The notes beneath the pieces were generated by a model. That model was not told the DNA's origin. It made no database searches and saw only the letters and a program-made list of their open reading frames with translations. Both the position numbers and the translations under genes were made by a program. From the NCBI GenBank assembly GCA_002452745.1, contig DKFC01000052.1, positions 68,062 through 132,061 on the forward strand: a stretch of 64,000 nt of DNA, in the 5' to 3' direction. Position 1 is the stretch's first letter. Each line of letters starts with the position of its first letter. This stretch comes from Firmicutes bacterium UBA6806 (GTDB lineage: Bacteria > Bacillota > Clostridia > Peptostreptococcales > Acidaminobacteraceae). Shown here piece after piece: positions 9,115 to 17,609 of this stretch.

Positions 9115-10050
9115 TTATTTCTCAAAAAATTTATTTTCAATCAGGTGTAAGAACACGGTGGCTGCCATGAGATCAGCGCATCCGCCATGACTGATATTTT
9201 CTCTGATGCACCACGCATCATAGTTGATGACCATCTTCTTTCCCTCATCACATTCCATTCCGCCAGTACTCAAGATGGAATGCGCCTTCGCCTGACTCTC
9301 TTCAAGTGTTCTTCTATCACGTCGCCCCATGACATTGGAATCCTCCACATGCGCCATAAAAGAGAGCAGTGTCTGTACCATGGCATCATTTAACGAGAGT
9401 CCCTGATTGAGACTTCTTTTTAAAGCGGGAAGTCCGAATTTAAAAATGGATTCATAGCCAGAGGCGGCTTCCCCTCTCGCACCTGTAAGTCCAAGTGAAA
9501 GATATTGTTTTTCCCCATAAGTGTGAGGTTCTTTTAGCGCCTTAAAAAAGGAAGCCATCTCTGGGATCATATAGGATTGAATCCTATTTCTCAGTTGAAA
9601 TAAGAAAGTTCCCGAATCTGTAAACAGTTTATCATTTTGCCCTTCAATCCTTGAATTTAAAAGTAACAATTCCATAGATGCCCCTGTGATTAAACCAAAT
9701 GAAAAAATGGCCCCTTTATGGGTGTTGATTCCCTTTGTCACTTCAAGCATCATCTGTTCCGCCCGTTGTCCATGATATTTAAGCATCTCAAATATCAAAT
9801 TGGCCTCTTTGAAATCCACGCCTCCCCTTTCATAAGTCTTTTCAATGGATTCGGTGATAGCCCCAAAATACTGTCCCAATTTGACCCCACTATCCACAAA
9901 TGTATAAAAATCCATATCTGTATGTGCGCCGCAATTCATCCGATCCACAAGTCCCGGTTTAATCGTTGCGGAAACCTCGTATAGAAGTGCCCTAACGGCA
10001 AGTTCTCTTAAAGTCTCTGAAAGTTCTCTCGTTTTATAGCCACTGCCCAT
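9115..10050 (-). CDS. citG: Triphosphoribosyl-dephospho-CoA synthase CitG
   Basis: A 311-residue protein with CitG motifs: LLYEVSATIKPGLVDRMNCG near residue 24, the GAHTDMDFYTF segment, THKGAIFSFGLI near residue 111 and SHGGCADLMAATVF near the C-terminus. It makes the triphosphoribosyl-dephospho-CoA precursor from dephospho-CoA and ATP. It is the upstream-most gene of the citrate cluster and is separated from citC by a promoter and a hairpin. AAAGGTG precedes the ATG. Confidence 0.93.
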   Translation of the reverse strand: MGSGYKTRELSETLRELAVRALLYEVSATIKPGLVDRMNCGAHTDMDFYTFVDSGVKLGQYFGAITESIEKTYERGGVDFKEANLIFEMLKYHGQRAEQMMLEVTKGINTHKGAIFSFGLITGASMELLLLNSRIEGQNDKLFTDSGTFLFQLRNRIQSYMIPEMASFFKALKEPHTYGEKQYLSLGLTGARGEAASGYESIFKFGLPALKRSLNQGLSLNDAMVQTLLSFMAHVEDSNVMGRRDRRTLEESQAKAHSILSTGGMECDEGKKMVINYDAWCIRENISHGGCADLMAATVFLHLIENKFFEK

Positions 10051-10094
10051 TTCTCACTTACACCTTTCCAATTCTAACAATGTTTTGTCAACTT

Positions 10095-10122
10095 ATTATA
10101 GCTTTTCCAGCAAAAATAGCAA
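10095..10122 (-). promoter_or_regulatory. Promoter for citG
   Basis: Minus-strand TTGCTA (10117-10122), 16-bp spacer, consensus TATAAT (10095-10100), about 45 bp upstream of the citG start. Confidence 0.55.
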
Positions 10123-10132
10123 GTTAGTCCTA

Positions 10133-10161
10133 TTGAATATGTAAACCTTTTTCAGTAAAAT
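10133..10161 (+). promoter_or_regulatory. Promoter for the c-di-GMP riboswitch transcript
   Basis: TTGAAT (10133-10138), 17-bp spacer, TAAAAT (10156-10161). The predicted start lies about 20 bp before the riboswitch. It is divergent from the citG promoter. Confidence 0.55.
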
Positions 10162-10185
10162 AGATTGAGTCCATCTTTCTAAGGA

Positions 10186-10270
10186 AAGATAAAGGCAAAA
10201 TTGGTGAAAATCAATGACGCAAAGTTATGGGTCTAAGGCCAAAAAGGTTATGATTGCCAGACCGCCGTTT
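10186..10270 (+). promoter_or_regulatory. Cyclic-di-GMP-I (GEMM-I) riboswitch
   Basis: The core matches the class I cyclic-di-GMP aptamer in order: AAAGGCAAA, a short helix capped by a GAAA tetraloop (TTGGTGAAAATCAA), GACGCAAAG, then GGTCTAAGGCC, an A-rich loop, and GGTTATGATTGCCAGACCGCC. The GAAA loop and its receptor-side segment are the family's tertiary contact. It ends about 20 bp before the start of a 79-codon gene. No terminator stem lies between aptamer and gene, so control of the ribosome site is more likely than termination; that part is inference. Confidence 0.9.
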
Positions 10271-10290
10271 CGAAGTTTATGGAGGCTATT

Positions 10291-10530
10291 ATGAATCAAC
10301 AAAAGTTTCAGCAAGCCGTACAATTGGTTAGCTCCCACAGGGGAACACATACTAAATGCAATCTATCGGCAAGAGATTTAAAAAATATGGTAGAGCACGC
10401 AGAATTGGGAAATGAAATGGCATTTATTTACTTAGTGGAGTGGTATTTTTCGTTTAAACAGTCTGCCAGTATTTCGACTGCGTATGAATCAAGACTGTTT
10501 GAATCACTGACACCTTATTTTAAAAACTAA
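10291..10530 (+). CDS. Hypothetical 79-residue protein under a c-di-GMP riboswitch
   Basis: A soluble, helix-rich small protein, MNQQKFQQAVQLVSSHRG at the start and no signal or membrane segment. I do not recognise the family. The start is set at 10291 because GGAGG (10281-10285) lies five bases upstream; an in-frame ATG at 10279 overlaps that site. The gene stands alone between the riboswitch and a terminator, so the riboswitch controls just this product. Its job is unknown, but it should be part of the c-di-GMP response. It converges on a diguanylate cyclase gene. Confidence 0.75.
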   Translation: MNQQKFQQAVQLVSSHRGTHTKCNLSARDLKNMVEHAELGNEMAFIYLVEWYFSFKQSASISTAYESRLFESLTPYFKN

Positions 10531-10565
10531 CTAATTGTACAAATTCAGCATTAGGGCTAAAATTT

Positions 10566-10593
10566 AACTACTCCAAAGGGAGTAGTTATTTTT
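10566..10593. terminator. Bidirectional terminator
   Basis: AACTACTCC (10566-10574) pairs with GGAGTAGTT (10579-10587); a T-rich tail follows on the plus strand and AAATTTT follows on the minus strand. It separates the convergent riboswitch-controlled gene and the diguanylate cyclase. Confidence 0.85.
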
Positions 10594-10600
10594 CATTTCT

Positions 10601-12196
10601 CTACCGAATGACACTTAGTGATTTTCTCTTTTCCTTTTTCTCCTGATACATCTTTTCATCTGCTCGGTTTATGAGTTCTTCAACTTCGATTGCATCACTG
10701 CTGTCATACTGTGCAATTCCGTGACTGACACTGATGATATACGGCCTGTTCTCCTCCTTATTAATCGCATCAAACTGTTCTAAAATTCTAGCCCAGATTT
10801 CTTCGGAAGTGACTTCATCTGACCCAACAAATACGACTAAGAACTCGTCTCCGCCAAGCCTCACGATAAAATCCTGCTTGCGAATTGCTTTCTTGATACA
10901 ATCCACAACACTTAAAATAAGCTCATCTCCACTTTTATGTCCCAAAGCATCGTTAACCTGTTTGAGTCCATCTATATCAATAAAACATAATCCTGCAACC
11001 AGTTGCCTTCGCTCGTCTTTTGACAGCATAGATGACATGAGATCAAATCCAGCTCTTCTATTGTACACATGTGTGAGTGGATCGTATTCAGAATAGTATT
11101 TTATTTGCGAGTAGGTCTTCCGATTGATGAAAACCAGATACCCTATAAAAAGTGAAATCAAGGCAATTGCCACAAAGTAGAGGACATTCCTCACCAAGAC
11201 CTTTGCCAGAATTTCTCTAAACTTTGGATTAAAATCAGAATACGAGGTACTCGTCGGTGCAATTCTCGATACAATATACCACTTGCCATCTCCGAAGAGC
11301 ATCTTTTCAATATCCACATCACTCTGGGTTAAGGTAAACTTGTGATGCAAGCGCACGGGGCTGTAGGTGAATAAACCATTCTCTGTGAATATCTGTCCCT
11401 CGTCAAGTTCAACTGATTTCCACTCCGTCTCATATTCATTTGGAAAACTTTCGTGCATCCGTTCTTCAAACATGAATCCCCATTGTTTTTCTGGGTCATC
11501 ACATGAAAGCCAATAGCCTGATGAATTTAAAAGCATCATTTCGCCATAGCTATTTTGAGCTAGTTTTTCGAACTCTTCAAGCAATCGATCCGCTAAATAA
11601 TTAAGGATGATGACACCTCTCAGTGTGCCTTCCTCATCATATACAGGTGTTGAAAATCGTATCATTGCCTTATAGGGATACTCGATCTCCCCTCGCTCCA
11701 CGTTCAAATCAAATGAGGAAACGTAGACGTTATCGCGCTCTAGCTTTATCGTCTCCACAAAGAAAATTTGATCTGATTTATCTTCTAATTCCGCCTCAGA
11801 GGCGATTCTGCCATCGCCTCCATTGTAAAGGACTTTTAGCTTTTCCTTACCACTTGCATCTATGTATCTAATTTTATCGTAGACATTTTTATGTAGAGAG
11901 AATTCCAGCCAGTTTCGACCAATTTCCTGAGTCTCTTCTTCAAAAATAACCCGATCGCCATATGCATGCGTCAAATAATATAAGTCCGCCAGCACCATGT
12001 CCAGTTCTTTACCTATAAAATCATCTTCCAGTTTTACGATTTTTACTTCATTTGCTTCTATATCTGTCTGCTTGATATCCAATATCTTCATTTCCAGAGC
12101 CATCAATCCGATAAATGAAATGAGGAAAATAGTGAAATATGTAATGAGTATATTTATAGCTAATCTGGGAAAATGGGCTTTTATTTTTTCCTTCAT
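10601..12196 (-). CDS. Membrane-bound diguanylate cyclase (Cache-type sensor + GGDEF)
   Basis: A 531-residue protein with a membrane helix at about residues 12-34, an extracellular dCache-like sensor region of about 290 residues, a second membrane helix near residues 335-357 and a C-terminal GGDEF domain. The catalytic LGGDEF motif is intact. It is preceded by RKQD five residues upstream, the RxxD inhibitory c-di-GMP site. It should make c-di-GMP from GTP in response to an external ligand and be product-inhibited. GGGGAGG precedes the ATG. It follows a nitroreductase gene by 60 bp on the same strand and faces the riboswitch-controlled gene. Confidence 0.93.
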   Translation of the reverse strand: MKEKIKAHFPRLAINILITYFTIFLISFIGLMALEMKILDIKQTDIEANEVKIVKLEDDFIGKELDMVLADLYYLTHAYGDRVIFEEETQEIGRNWLEFSLHKNVYDKIRYIDASGKEKLKVLYNGGDGRIASEAELEDKSDQIFFVETIKLERDNVYVSSFDLNVERGEIEYPYKAMIRFSTPVYDEEGTLRGVIILNYLADRLLEEFEKLAQNSYGEMMLLNSSGYWLSCDDPEKQWGFMFEERMHESFPNEYETEWKSVELDEGQIFTENGLFTYSPVRLHHKFTLTQSDVDIEKMLFGDGKWYIVSRIAPTSTSYSDFNPKFREILAKVLVRNVLYFVAIALISLFIGYLVFINRKTYSQIKYYSEYDPLTHVYNRRAGFDLMSSMLSKDERRQLVAGLCFIDIDGLKQVNDALGHKSGDELILSVVDCIKKAIRKQDFIVRLGGDEFLVVFVGSDEVTSEEIWARILEQFDAINKEENRPYIISVSHGIAQYDSSDAIEVEELINRADEKMYQEKKEKRKSLSVIR

Positions 12197-12256
12197 GTTT
12201 AGCCTCCCCTAAATACTCTATATTTGTACCCATTTCCCCCTTGTTCTCTACATGTT

Positions 12257-13000
12257 TTATTTTCTGCCCAATTGGCCCTTCCATTCATTGAGGTATTTTT
12301 GAATTGATCGATTCATCTCCTTAAAAAAAGGAGCGTCCTTTTTACGCATATAAAACTTGTAGGCAAAGTCTTCGTTTTCGCCTTCTCTCTCACGGAACAT
12401 TTCTTCTAAAAAGTCTGTTTCAACCTCAGGATAGGATTCCTCAAATACACAGAACTTATCCTCAAATCGACTTCTCAGTTTCGGTTTGTGATCGTATTTT
12501 CCAAACACCACTAAAAGAGCCGGCATAGTGTACTCGGGCAGGTTGAAAAGTACTTTGTGCGCTTCGTAGTTCTCCATGATGTCACCAATATAGCAAGTGC
12601 CAATCCCCAAGCTCTCTGCGGCAATAACCGCATTTTGCGCTGCAATGGTCGCATCTTGCATGCCGAGCATGAAGTCACTGACGCTTGGCCCTTCAAATCC
12701 CTCTATTCGACTGGCTAGGCTTCTCATTTCAAAATACTTCTGCCACTTGTGATGATCTATCACAAAGAGCAGGGCAAAGGCAGCGTTTTCAATAAATGGC
12801 TGCTCATCGCAACTATGAGCAAGCGACTTTAAAGTCTCTTTTGATTGAATTCTAATCATACTGTAGAGCATCATATTGCCCGCCGTAGCCCCTCGCTTTG
12901 CAGACTCTATAATTGCCTGTTGCTCTGATTCCGTGATGACCTCTCCGTTAAATTTGCGAATAGATGTGTGCTGTTTCAGGGTTTCAATCACTTGATTCAT
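12257..13000 (-). CDS. NfsA/FRP-like NADPH nitroreductase (flavin reductase)
   Basis: A 247-residue FMN-dependent nitroreductase-family protein. Family features include QHTSIRKFNGEVI near residue 10 (FMN-phosphate-binding Arg and Ser), AAQNAVIAAESLGIGTCYIGDI in the middle and VVFGKYDHKPKLRSRF toward the end, a pattern like NfsA/FRP enzymes. The start at 13000 has GGAGG seven bases upstream; the frame stays open further but without a site. It follows a terminator, so it likely has its own promoter. The physiological substrate cannot be read from sequence. Confidence 0.85.
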   Translation of the reverse strand: MNQVIETLKQHTSIRKFNGEVITESEQQAIIESAKRGATAGNMMLYSMIRIQSKETLKSLAHSCDEQPFIENAAFALLFVIDHHKWQKYFEMRSLASRIEGFEGPSVSDFMLGMQDATIAAQNAVIAAESLGIGTCYIGDIMENYEAHKVLFNLPEYTMPALLVVFGKYDHKPKLRSRFEDKFCVFEESYPEVETDFLEEMFREREGENEDFAYKFYMRKKDAPFFKEMNRSIQKYLNEWKGQLGRK

Positions 13001-13097
13001 CGTTACCTCCAATGTCTTAAATGGATAAAGGTGTCTTACTTCTATATCTAGTATAATATAAAATAGAGATACTTTGATTACTTTCGGCATTGTCTTC

Positions 13098-13139
13098 ATA
13101 AAAAATGACTGCCTCTCCGTGCTCAGATAGACAGCCACT
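13098..13139 (-). terminator. Terminator after ptsH
   Basis: Minus-strand TGGCTGTCT pairs with AGGCAGTCA allowing two G-U pairs, followed by TTTTTTA. It separates ptsH from the nitroreductase gene. Confidence 0.65.
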
Positions 13140-13157
13140 TCCATAAAATGACTTCGG

Positions 13158-13421
13158 TTATTCACCAAAATTATTTTCTATGAGTTCCTCAATTGCATTT
13201 ATGATGGCGTCTTCATCTGCGCCAGTTGCCACTACTTTTATTTGATCCCCTTTTGAAGCCGCCATTTTTAAAATGCCGAGCATGCTCTTCCCATTGTATT
13301 CCTGTCCATCTTTGTGAAGAACCACATCTCCCTGATAGCGGTTGCAAATCTGTATGAACATCCCCGCAGGTCTCGCATGAAGTCCATGCTCGTTTTCCAG
13401 TGTAAATTCATAACTTCTCAT
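13158..13421 (-). CDS. ptsH: Phosphocarrier protein HPr
   Basis: An 87-residue HPr. GLHARPAG holds His15, the phosphate acceptor from enzyme I, and NGKSMLGI holds Ser46, the HprK/P regulatory site, at exactly the canonical positions. The start at 13421 has GGAGGG four bases upstream; an earlier in-frame ATG overlaps that site. It lies last in the PTS gene set, downstream of the dehydrogenase. No enzyme I gene is next to it. It may be the general HPr or one dedicated to this locus. Confidence 0.95.
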   Translation of the reverse strand: MRSYEFTLENEHGLHARPAGMFIQICNRYQGDVVLHKDGQEYNGKSMLGILKMAASKGDQIKVVATGADEDAIINAIEELIENNFGE

Positions 13422-13582
13422 CGTTCCCTCCAACATTTATTTTTCAGTCTTCCCTTACCGGTTCTCATTACCTTTGCCTTTTTTCATTACCTTTTCTTAT
13501 ATTCTTATTTTCTGATTTCTTCACATTTTTTGTTACTTTTCGATCGTTAAAACCTCATCTCAGCAGCTACCAGTGATGTCCC

Positions 13583-14845
13583 TTAAAGTGCGTCATAGTA
13601 CTGGAGCAAGTATGATTCCGCTTCGGCATTCCAAAGTCCACTGTGTTTGTTCACAAGCTCTGCCAATTTTGCAAACAGCGGATTGTCAGCTCCCAGTTTT
13701 TCAAAGTCCTCTATGGCTGTCAACGGCATCTCAATATGATTGTAAATCAATTTCTTACCACCCGGAATCTTGGGCAAATTCATGACTGTTTCTATGGTTG
13801 CGTCCAGTCCACCAATGTGTGTGAGCATAACAGATGGGTTAATCTCTCCCCTTGCAGAAAGATCAAGTGCTTCTATCAGGTCATTTGTATTGCCGCCAGT
13901 AGAGCCCATGATGTGCGTGTTGCTATAATGGACATCATACAGATTAATAGGCGCTTTAAAGGCTCTATCTGTTGGTCCTGCAAAGAAATTCATACATCCG
14001 TCATAAGCCAGCAATTGATCCCCTTGCTCAACCAACGGCGCAATTGGCGCATATACAAAGACGTCGTCATATCCATGTCCATCTGTCATTTCTCTAAGCG
14101 TCAAAATAGGGTCTTCCAGAGCCGCAGTGTTGATATAAGAAAGTTCGATGCCTTTTTCAAGCGCCTTTTCAGGTGAAATGAACCTCGCCGCACGATCGAG
14201 CCTATCTTGGCTTATATCGGTGACCACAATGCGCTTTGGATGGTTCTCTATGGCAAGTGCGTATTCAATTGCCCCGAGTCCCATTGGCCCAGCTCCACCA
14301 AGTACAACTAGGTTTCCATCGGGTTTTGTCCCCATAATATGCGTGTACTCATTTGGGACGGTGTGATAGCTCGCATGATAGCCTCCGATAATACAAGACA
14401 TCGGCTCTCCTAGAGAGGCATTGAAGTAACTATCACCATCATACACAAGCAGACAGCCTAGCTCCATAACCTCTGGCGGAATGATGTTATAAGTGGCATT
14501 CCCGCCAAAATACTGATATGAATATCCTGGAGAATAGGGACTTCCCTTATAGTTCAGCGCCGGCTGAAGCGAAAATTTTTGCCCAGCTTCGAATTGTCCC
14601 TCATATTTTTTGCCCACTTTTACAATAACCCCCGCCATTTCATGTCCCACAACGATGGGTTCTTCGTGGACATTTTCGGGAACGCGCTTATGATTTTTTC
14701 CCTGCTTCACGGCTTTATAAGTGGACATGCAAACGCTGTCCGAAATGACCTTCACTAAAATTTCATCTTCTTTCATCTCTGGAAGTTCAAACGTTTCAAG
14801 TCTTAAATCATCTAATCCATACATTCTAACCGCTCTTGTTTTCAT
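13583..14845 (-). CDS. Zinc-type alcohol dehydrogenase, sorbitol/sorbose-phosphate dehydrogenase-like
   Basis: A 420-residue medium-chain dehydrogenase with a GroES-like N-terminal half (VCMSTYKAVKQG and GHEMAG positions for the catalytic metal) and a nucleotide-binding half (VVLGGAGPMGLGAIEYA). It lacks the four-Cys structural zinc loop. The overall look resembles L-sorbose-1-phosphate reductase and similar phospho-polyol dehydrogenases. Its start overlaps the kinase stop by four bases. With the PTS permease and kinase it would interconvert the imported polyol or ketose phosphate. The sugar is not identifiable here. Confidence 0.8.
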   Translation of the reverse strand: MKTRAVRMYGLDDLRLETFELPEMKEDEILVKVISDSVCMSTYKAVKQGKNHKRVPENVHEEPIVVGHEMAGVIVKVGKKYEGQFEAGQKFSLQPALNYKGSPYSPGYSYQYFGGNATYNIIPPEVMELGCLLVYDGDSYFNASLGEPMSCIIGGYHASYHTVPNEYTHIMGTKPDGNLVVLGGAGPMGLGAIEYALAIENHPKRIVVTDISQDRLDRAARFISPEKALEKGIELSYINTAALEDPILTLREMTDGHGYDDVFVYAPIAPLVEQGDQLLAYDGCMNFFAGPTDRAFKAPINLYDVHYSNTHIMGSTGGNTNDLIEALDLSARGEINPSVMLTHIGGLDATIETVMNLPKIPGGKKLIYNHIEMPLTAIEDFEKLGADNPLFAKLAELVNKHSGLWNAEAESYLLQYYDAL

Positions 14846-15783
14846 GCCTTTGGCACCTCACTTTCAATTCTCGTCAATTGAACCGATTGGACATGATTCC
14901 ATATCCATTCTCGACTCATGGGCTTTGTTCCTATTGTCATAACAGCACCAGCACTGCTGGCCACTGCCAGTTTCAACCGTTCCTCCACAGGATATGCCTG
15001 CTCTTTAGCATAGACAATTGCACCCACAAAAGCATCTCCTGCACCAACACTGCTATGTGCCTTTATTTTTAGGGGGTTCAAATAATACTCCCCCTCATTT
15101 CCAAGATAGTAAGCGCCTTCACTTCCAAGCGAAATATAGACTTCTTCTATCCCCTTCTCTCTGAAAAAATGTGCTGCTTCTGAAAGGGATTTATTTGAAG
15201 ACAACACCCGATTAAAATACAGCTCCAATTCATGTCGATTGGGTTTAATAGCATGGGGCTTCTCTGCAAGTGCCAATGAAAAAAGCTCTCCCTCTGCATC
15301 TAAAAACACCTTGATGCCAAGTGCTTTTAAGCGTCTAATCAAAATACCATAAATATCTCTGGGAAGGGTCTTTGGCGCACTGCCTGAAATAACTGCAATG
15401 GAAATCTCTTGGCTTATCTGGGCGATTTTATCGAGCATGGCATCCACTGAAAAACTGTCTACTTCTGGCCCTTGTTCATTGATTTCAGTGGTTTCTCCAG
15501 TTGTACTGTCAAACACCTTTAAGTTTGTCCTGGTCTGTCCAGAAACCTTCACAAAATCATGTTGAATCTCAAGGGCATCAAGCGCTGTTTCCAAAGGCCC
15601 ATCACCTAAAATACCTGTGGCGAGACTTTCACCTCCAAGCGCTTTAACCACCTTAGAGACGTTGATTCCCTTTCCGCCTGGATCTTGATGTACCGTTATG
15701 ACTTTGTTGAGTCCCCCAAGCTTAAACCCGCAAACTTCTATGGTCTTGTCTATAGCAGGGTTCAGTGTCACTGTTAAAATCAT
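14842..15783 (-). CDS. PfkB-family 1-phosphofructokinase / tagatose-phosphate kinase
   Basis: A 313-residue ribokinase-fold enzyme with both PfkB signatures: DPGGKGINVSKVVKALGG near residue 33 and the C-terminal HSSVGAGDAFVGAIVYA with the catalytic Asp. It starts MILTVTLNPAIDKTIEV, typical for FruK/LacC-type kinases. It should phosphorylate a ketohexose phosphate to the 1,6-bisphosphate. The ATG overlaps the stop of the PTS gene (TAATG), so the two are translationally coupled. No aldolase is present in the window. Confidence 0.88.
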   Translation of the reverse strand: MILTVTLNPAIDKTIEVCGFKLGGLNKVITVHQDPGGKGINVSKVVKALGGESLATGILGDGPLETALDALEIQHDFVKVSGQTRTNLKVFDSTTGETTEINEQGPEVDSFSVDAMLDKIAQISQEISIAVISGSAPKTLPRDIYGILIRRLKALGIKVFLDAEGELFSLALAEKPHAIKPNRHELELYFNRVLSSNKSLSEAAHFFREKGIEEVYISLGSEGAYYLGNEGEYYLNPLKIKAHSSVGAGDAFVGAIVYAKEQAYPVEERLKLAVASSAGAVMTIGTKPMSREWIWNHVQSVQLTRIESEVPKA

Positions 15784-17609
15784 TAGGCATCCAACCCTTC
15801 ACTTGAAAAAATTTCGTAAATATACTGCGGGTCGTCCGTTGACAGCATTTTCTCCAGCAGTTCTTCCTCTTCAATTGCCTCTGCAATATTGGCAAGTAGC
15901 TGAATATGCTCATTGCCCTTTCCAGCAATTCCAATGACCAGCTTGGCAATTTTGCCTTCGCCAAAATCCACACCATTTGGATATTGGATGACGACGATAC
16001 CCGATGCCTTGATGGATTCCTTGACGCTGTTTTCTCCATGGGGAATTGCCACGCCATTTCCTATGAAAGTTGAAAATTTCTCCTCTCTGGCCCTCATGCC
16101 CTGAATATAATCCTCCCCTACATAACCACTTTCAAATAAGAGTTTTCCTGCTCTTTCAATTGCATCAAACTTGCTTACTGAAGCCTGATTTAAAACGATA
16201 TTTGATTTCATCAAAATTTCCGTCGGTTTTTTACTTTCCATTTTGTCCTCCATAATTTTACAGTTGTGAATCAATTCCTCTAAGAAACGCTCATACTGAG
16301 TCTTGTCTAAAAAATCTGTAATGCCCAAATGAAGCGCTTTAGGTGCTTTCTTCTTCGTATATCTCATCAGTTCTGAAAAGGTTATCACCACGTCTGCATC
16401 TTCAGGTACTTCTTCAATGGCCACATTGATTACTGGCATTTGAATCCCCCGTTGTATCAACAATTTAGTCAGCAGCGAAGCCCCCATGGCACTTGAACCC
16501 ATGCCTGCATCACAGGCAAAGTGAATTCTTGAAACTTCATAGTTCCCCTTATAATCTGCAAAGACTGAAACCACTGGTTCATCAGAAAGTTCTTCCTCTT
16601 CCCAGTTTGCCTTGCGCTTTAAAATAAAACCGCTGACCACAAACGAAACGATGGCCGAGACGCTGACACCACTTAGAACTGCCAGCATACTGTTTCTCGG
16701 CGTCAATGCCAAAAGTGCAAAAATACTCCCTGGAGAAGGTGTAGCCGCTAACCCTCCTCCCATAAATTCAAAGATAAATACGCCGGACATCCCCCCTAGG
16801 ATAACGGCAATAAAAAGTGCTGGACTCATGAGTACATAGGGAAAATAAATTTCATGAATTCCCCCTAGAAAGTGGATTATGACTGCCCCAGGGGCACTCT
16901 GCTTGATTTGTCCCTTTCCGTAAACCCAATAGGCAATGAGAATTCCAAGACCAGGCCCCGGATTGGTCTCAAGCAGGAAGAAAATAGACTTTCCAGTGGA
17001 GATGGCCTCTTGAACGCCAAATGGTCCCAAAATGCCATGATTGATGGCATTGTTTAAAAAAAGAACTTTTCCTGGCTCAATGAAAATAGACGTTAAAAAC
17101 AACAAGTCGTGTTTTAAAACGATATCCACCCCAGCCTTCATCACTTGATTCATGTATAAAATCATCGGCCCAGCTGTTTTATAAGCAAATAAAATGATAA
17201 ACGTCCCCAATATTCCCGCTGAAAAATTAGTCGTCAGCATTTCAAACCCTGTGGGAATCTTAGCTTTAATCACCTGATCCAGTTTCTTAATGCTGTACCC
17301 TCCAAGTGGCCCAAATATCATAGCCCCGAGAATCATGGGAATTTCAGAGCCCGCAATTAAACCCATTGTGCCAATACATCCCACAACGCCGCCTCTCGTT
17401 CCGTATATCGCCCGCCCACCGGAATAGGCAATCAACATTGGCAGCAAGTAGATAATCATGGGCCCAATCAGCCCTGAAAGGGCTTCGTTTGGTATCCACC
17501 CATGTTCATTGAAAAGTGTGGTGACAATCCCCCAAGTGATAAATGCACTGATATTGGGCATCACCATTCGGCTTAAAAATCGCCCTATTTCCTGTAGTTT
17601 AGACGTCAT
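15783..17609 (-). CDS. PTS mannitol-type permease, fused EIICBA
   Basis: A 608-residue three-domain permease: mannitol-type IIC (residues about 1-345, with the GGIHEIYFPYVLM motif), IIB (FACDAGMGSSAMG, active Cys near residue 365) and IIA (GNGVAIPHGE, active His near residue 525). It imports and phosphorylates a hexitol or related sugar. It overlaps the upstream regulator gene by 11 bp and the kinase by one to three bases. The neighbours are not mtlD, so mannitol itself is doubtful. Confidence 0.92.
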   Translation of the reverse strand: MTSKLQEIGRFLSRMVMPNISAFITWGIVTTLFNEHGWIPNEALSGLIGPMIIYLLPMLIAYSGGRAIYGTRGGVVGCIGTMGLIAGSEIPMILGAMIFGPLGGYSIKKLDQVIKAKIPTGFEMLTTNFSAGILGTFIILFAYKTAGPMILYMNQVMKAGVDIVLKHDLLFLTSIFIEPGKVLFLNNAINHGILGPFGVQEAISTGKSIFFLLETNPGPGLGILIAYWVYGKGQIKQSAPGAVIIHFLGGIHEIYFPYVLMSPALFIAVILGGMSGVFIFEFMGGGLAATPSPGSIFALLALTPRNSMLAVLSGVSVSAIVSFVVSGFILKRKANWEEEELSDEPVVSVFADYKGNYEVSRIHFACDAGMGSSAMGASLLTKLLIQRGIQMPVINVAIEEVPEDADVVITFSELMRYTKKKAPKALHLGITDFLDKTQYERFLEELIHNCKIMEDKMESKKPTEILMKSNIVLNQASVSKFDAIERAGKLLFESGYVGEDYIQGMRAREEKFSTFIGNGVAIPHGENSVKESIKASGIVVIQYPNGVDFGEGKIAKLVIGIAGKGNEHIQLLANIAEAIEEEELLEKMLSTDDPQYIYEIFSSEGLDA

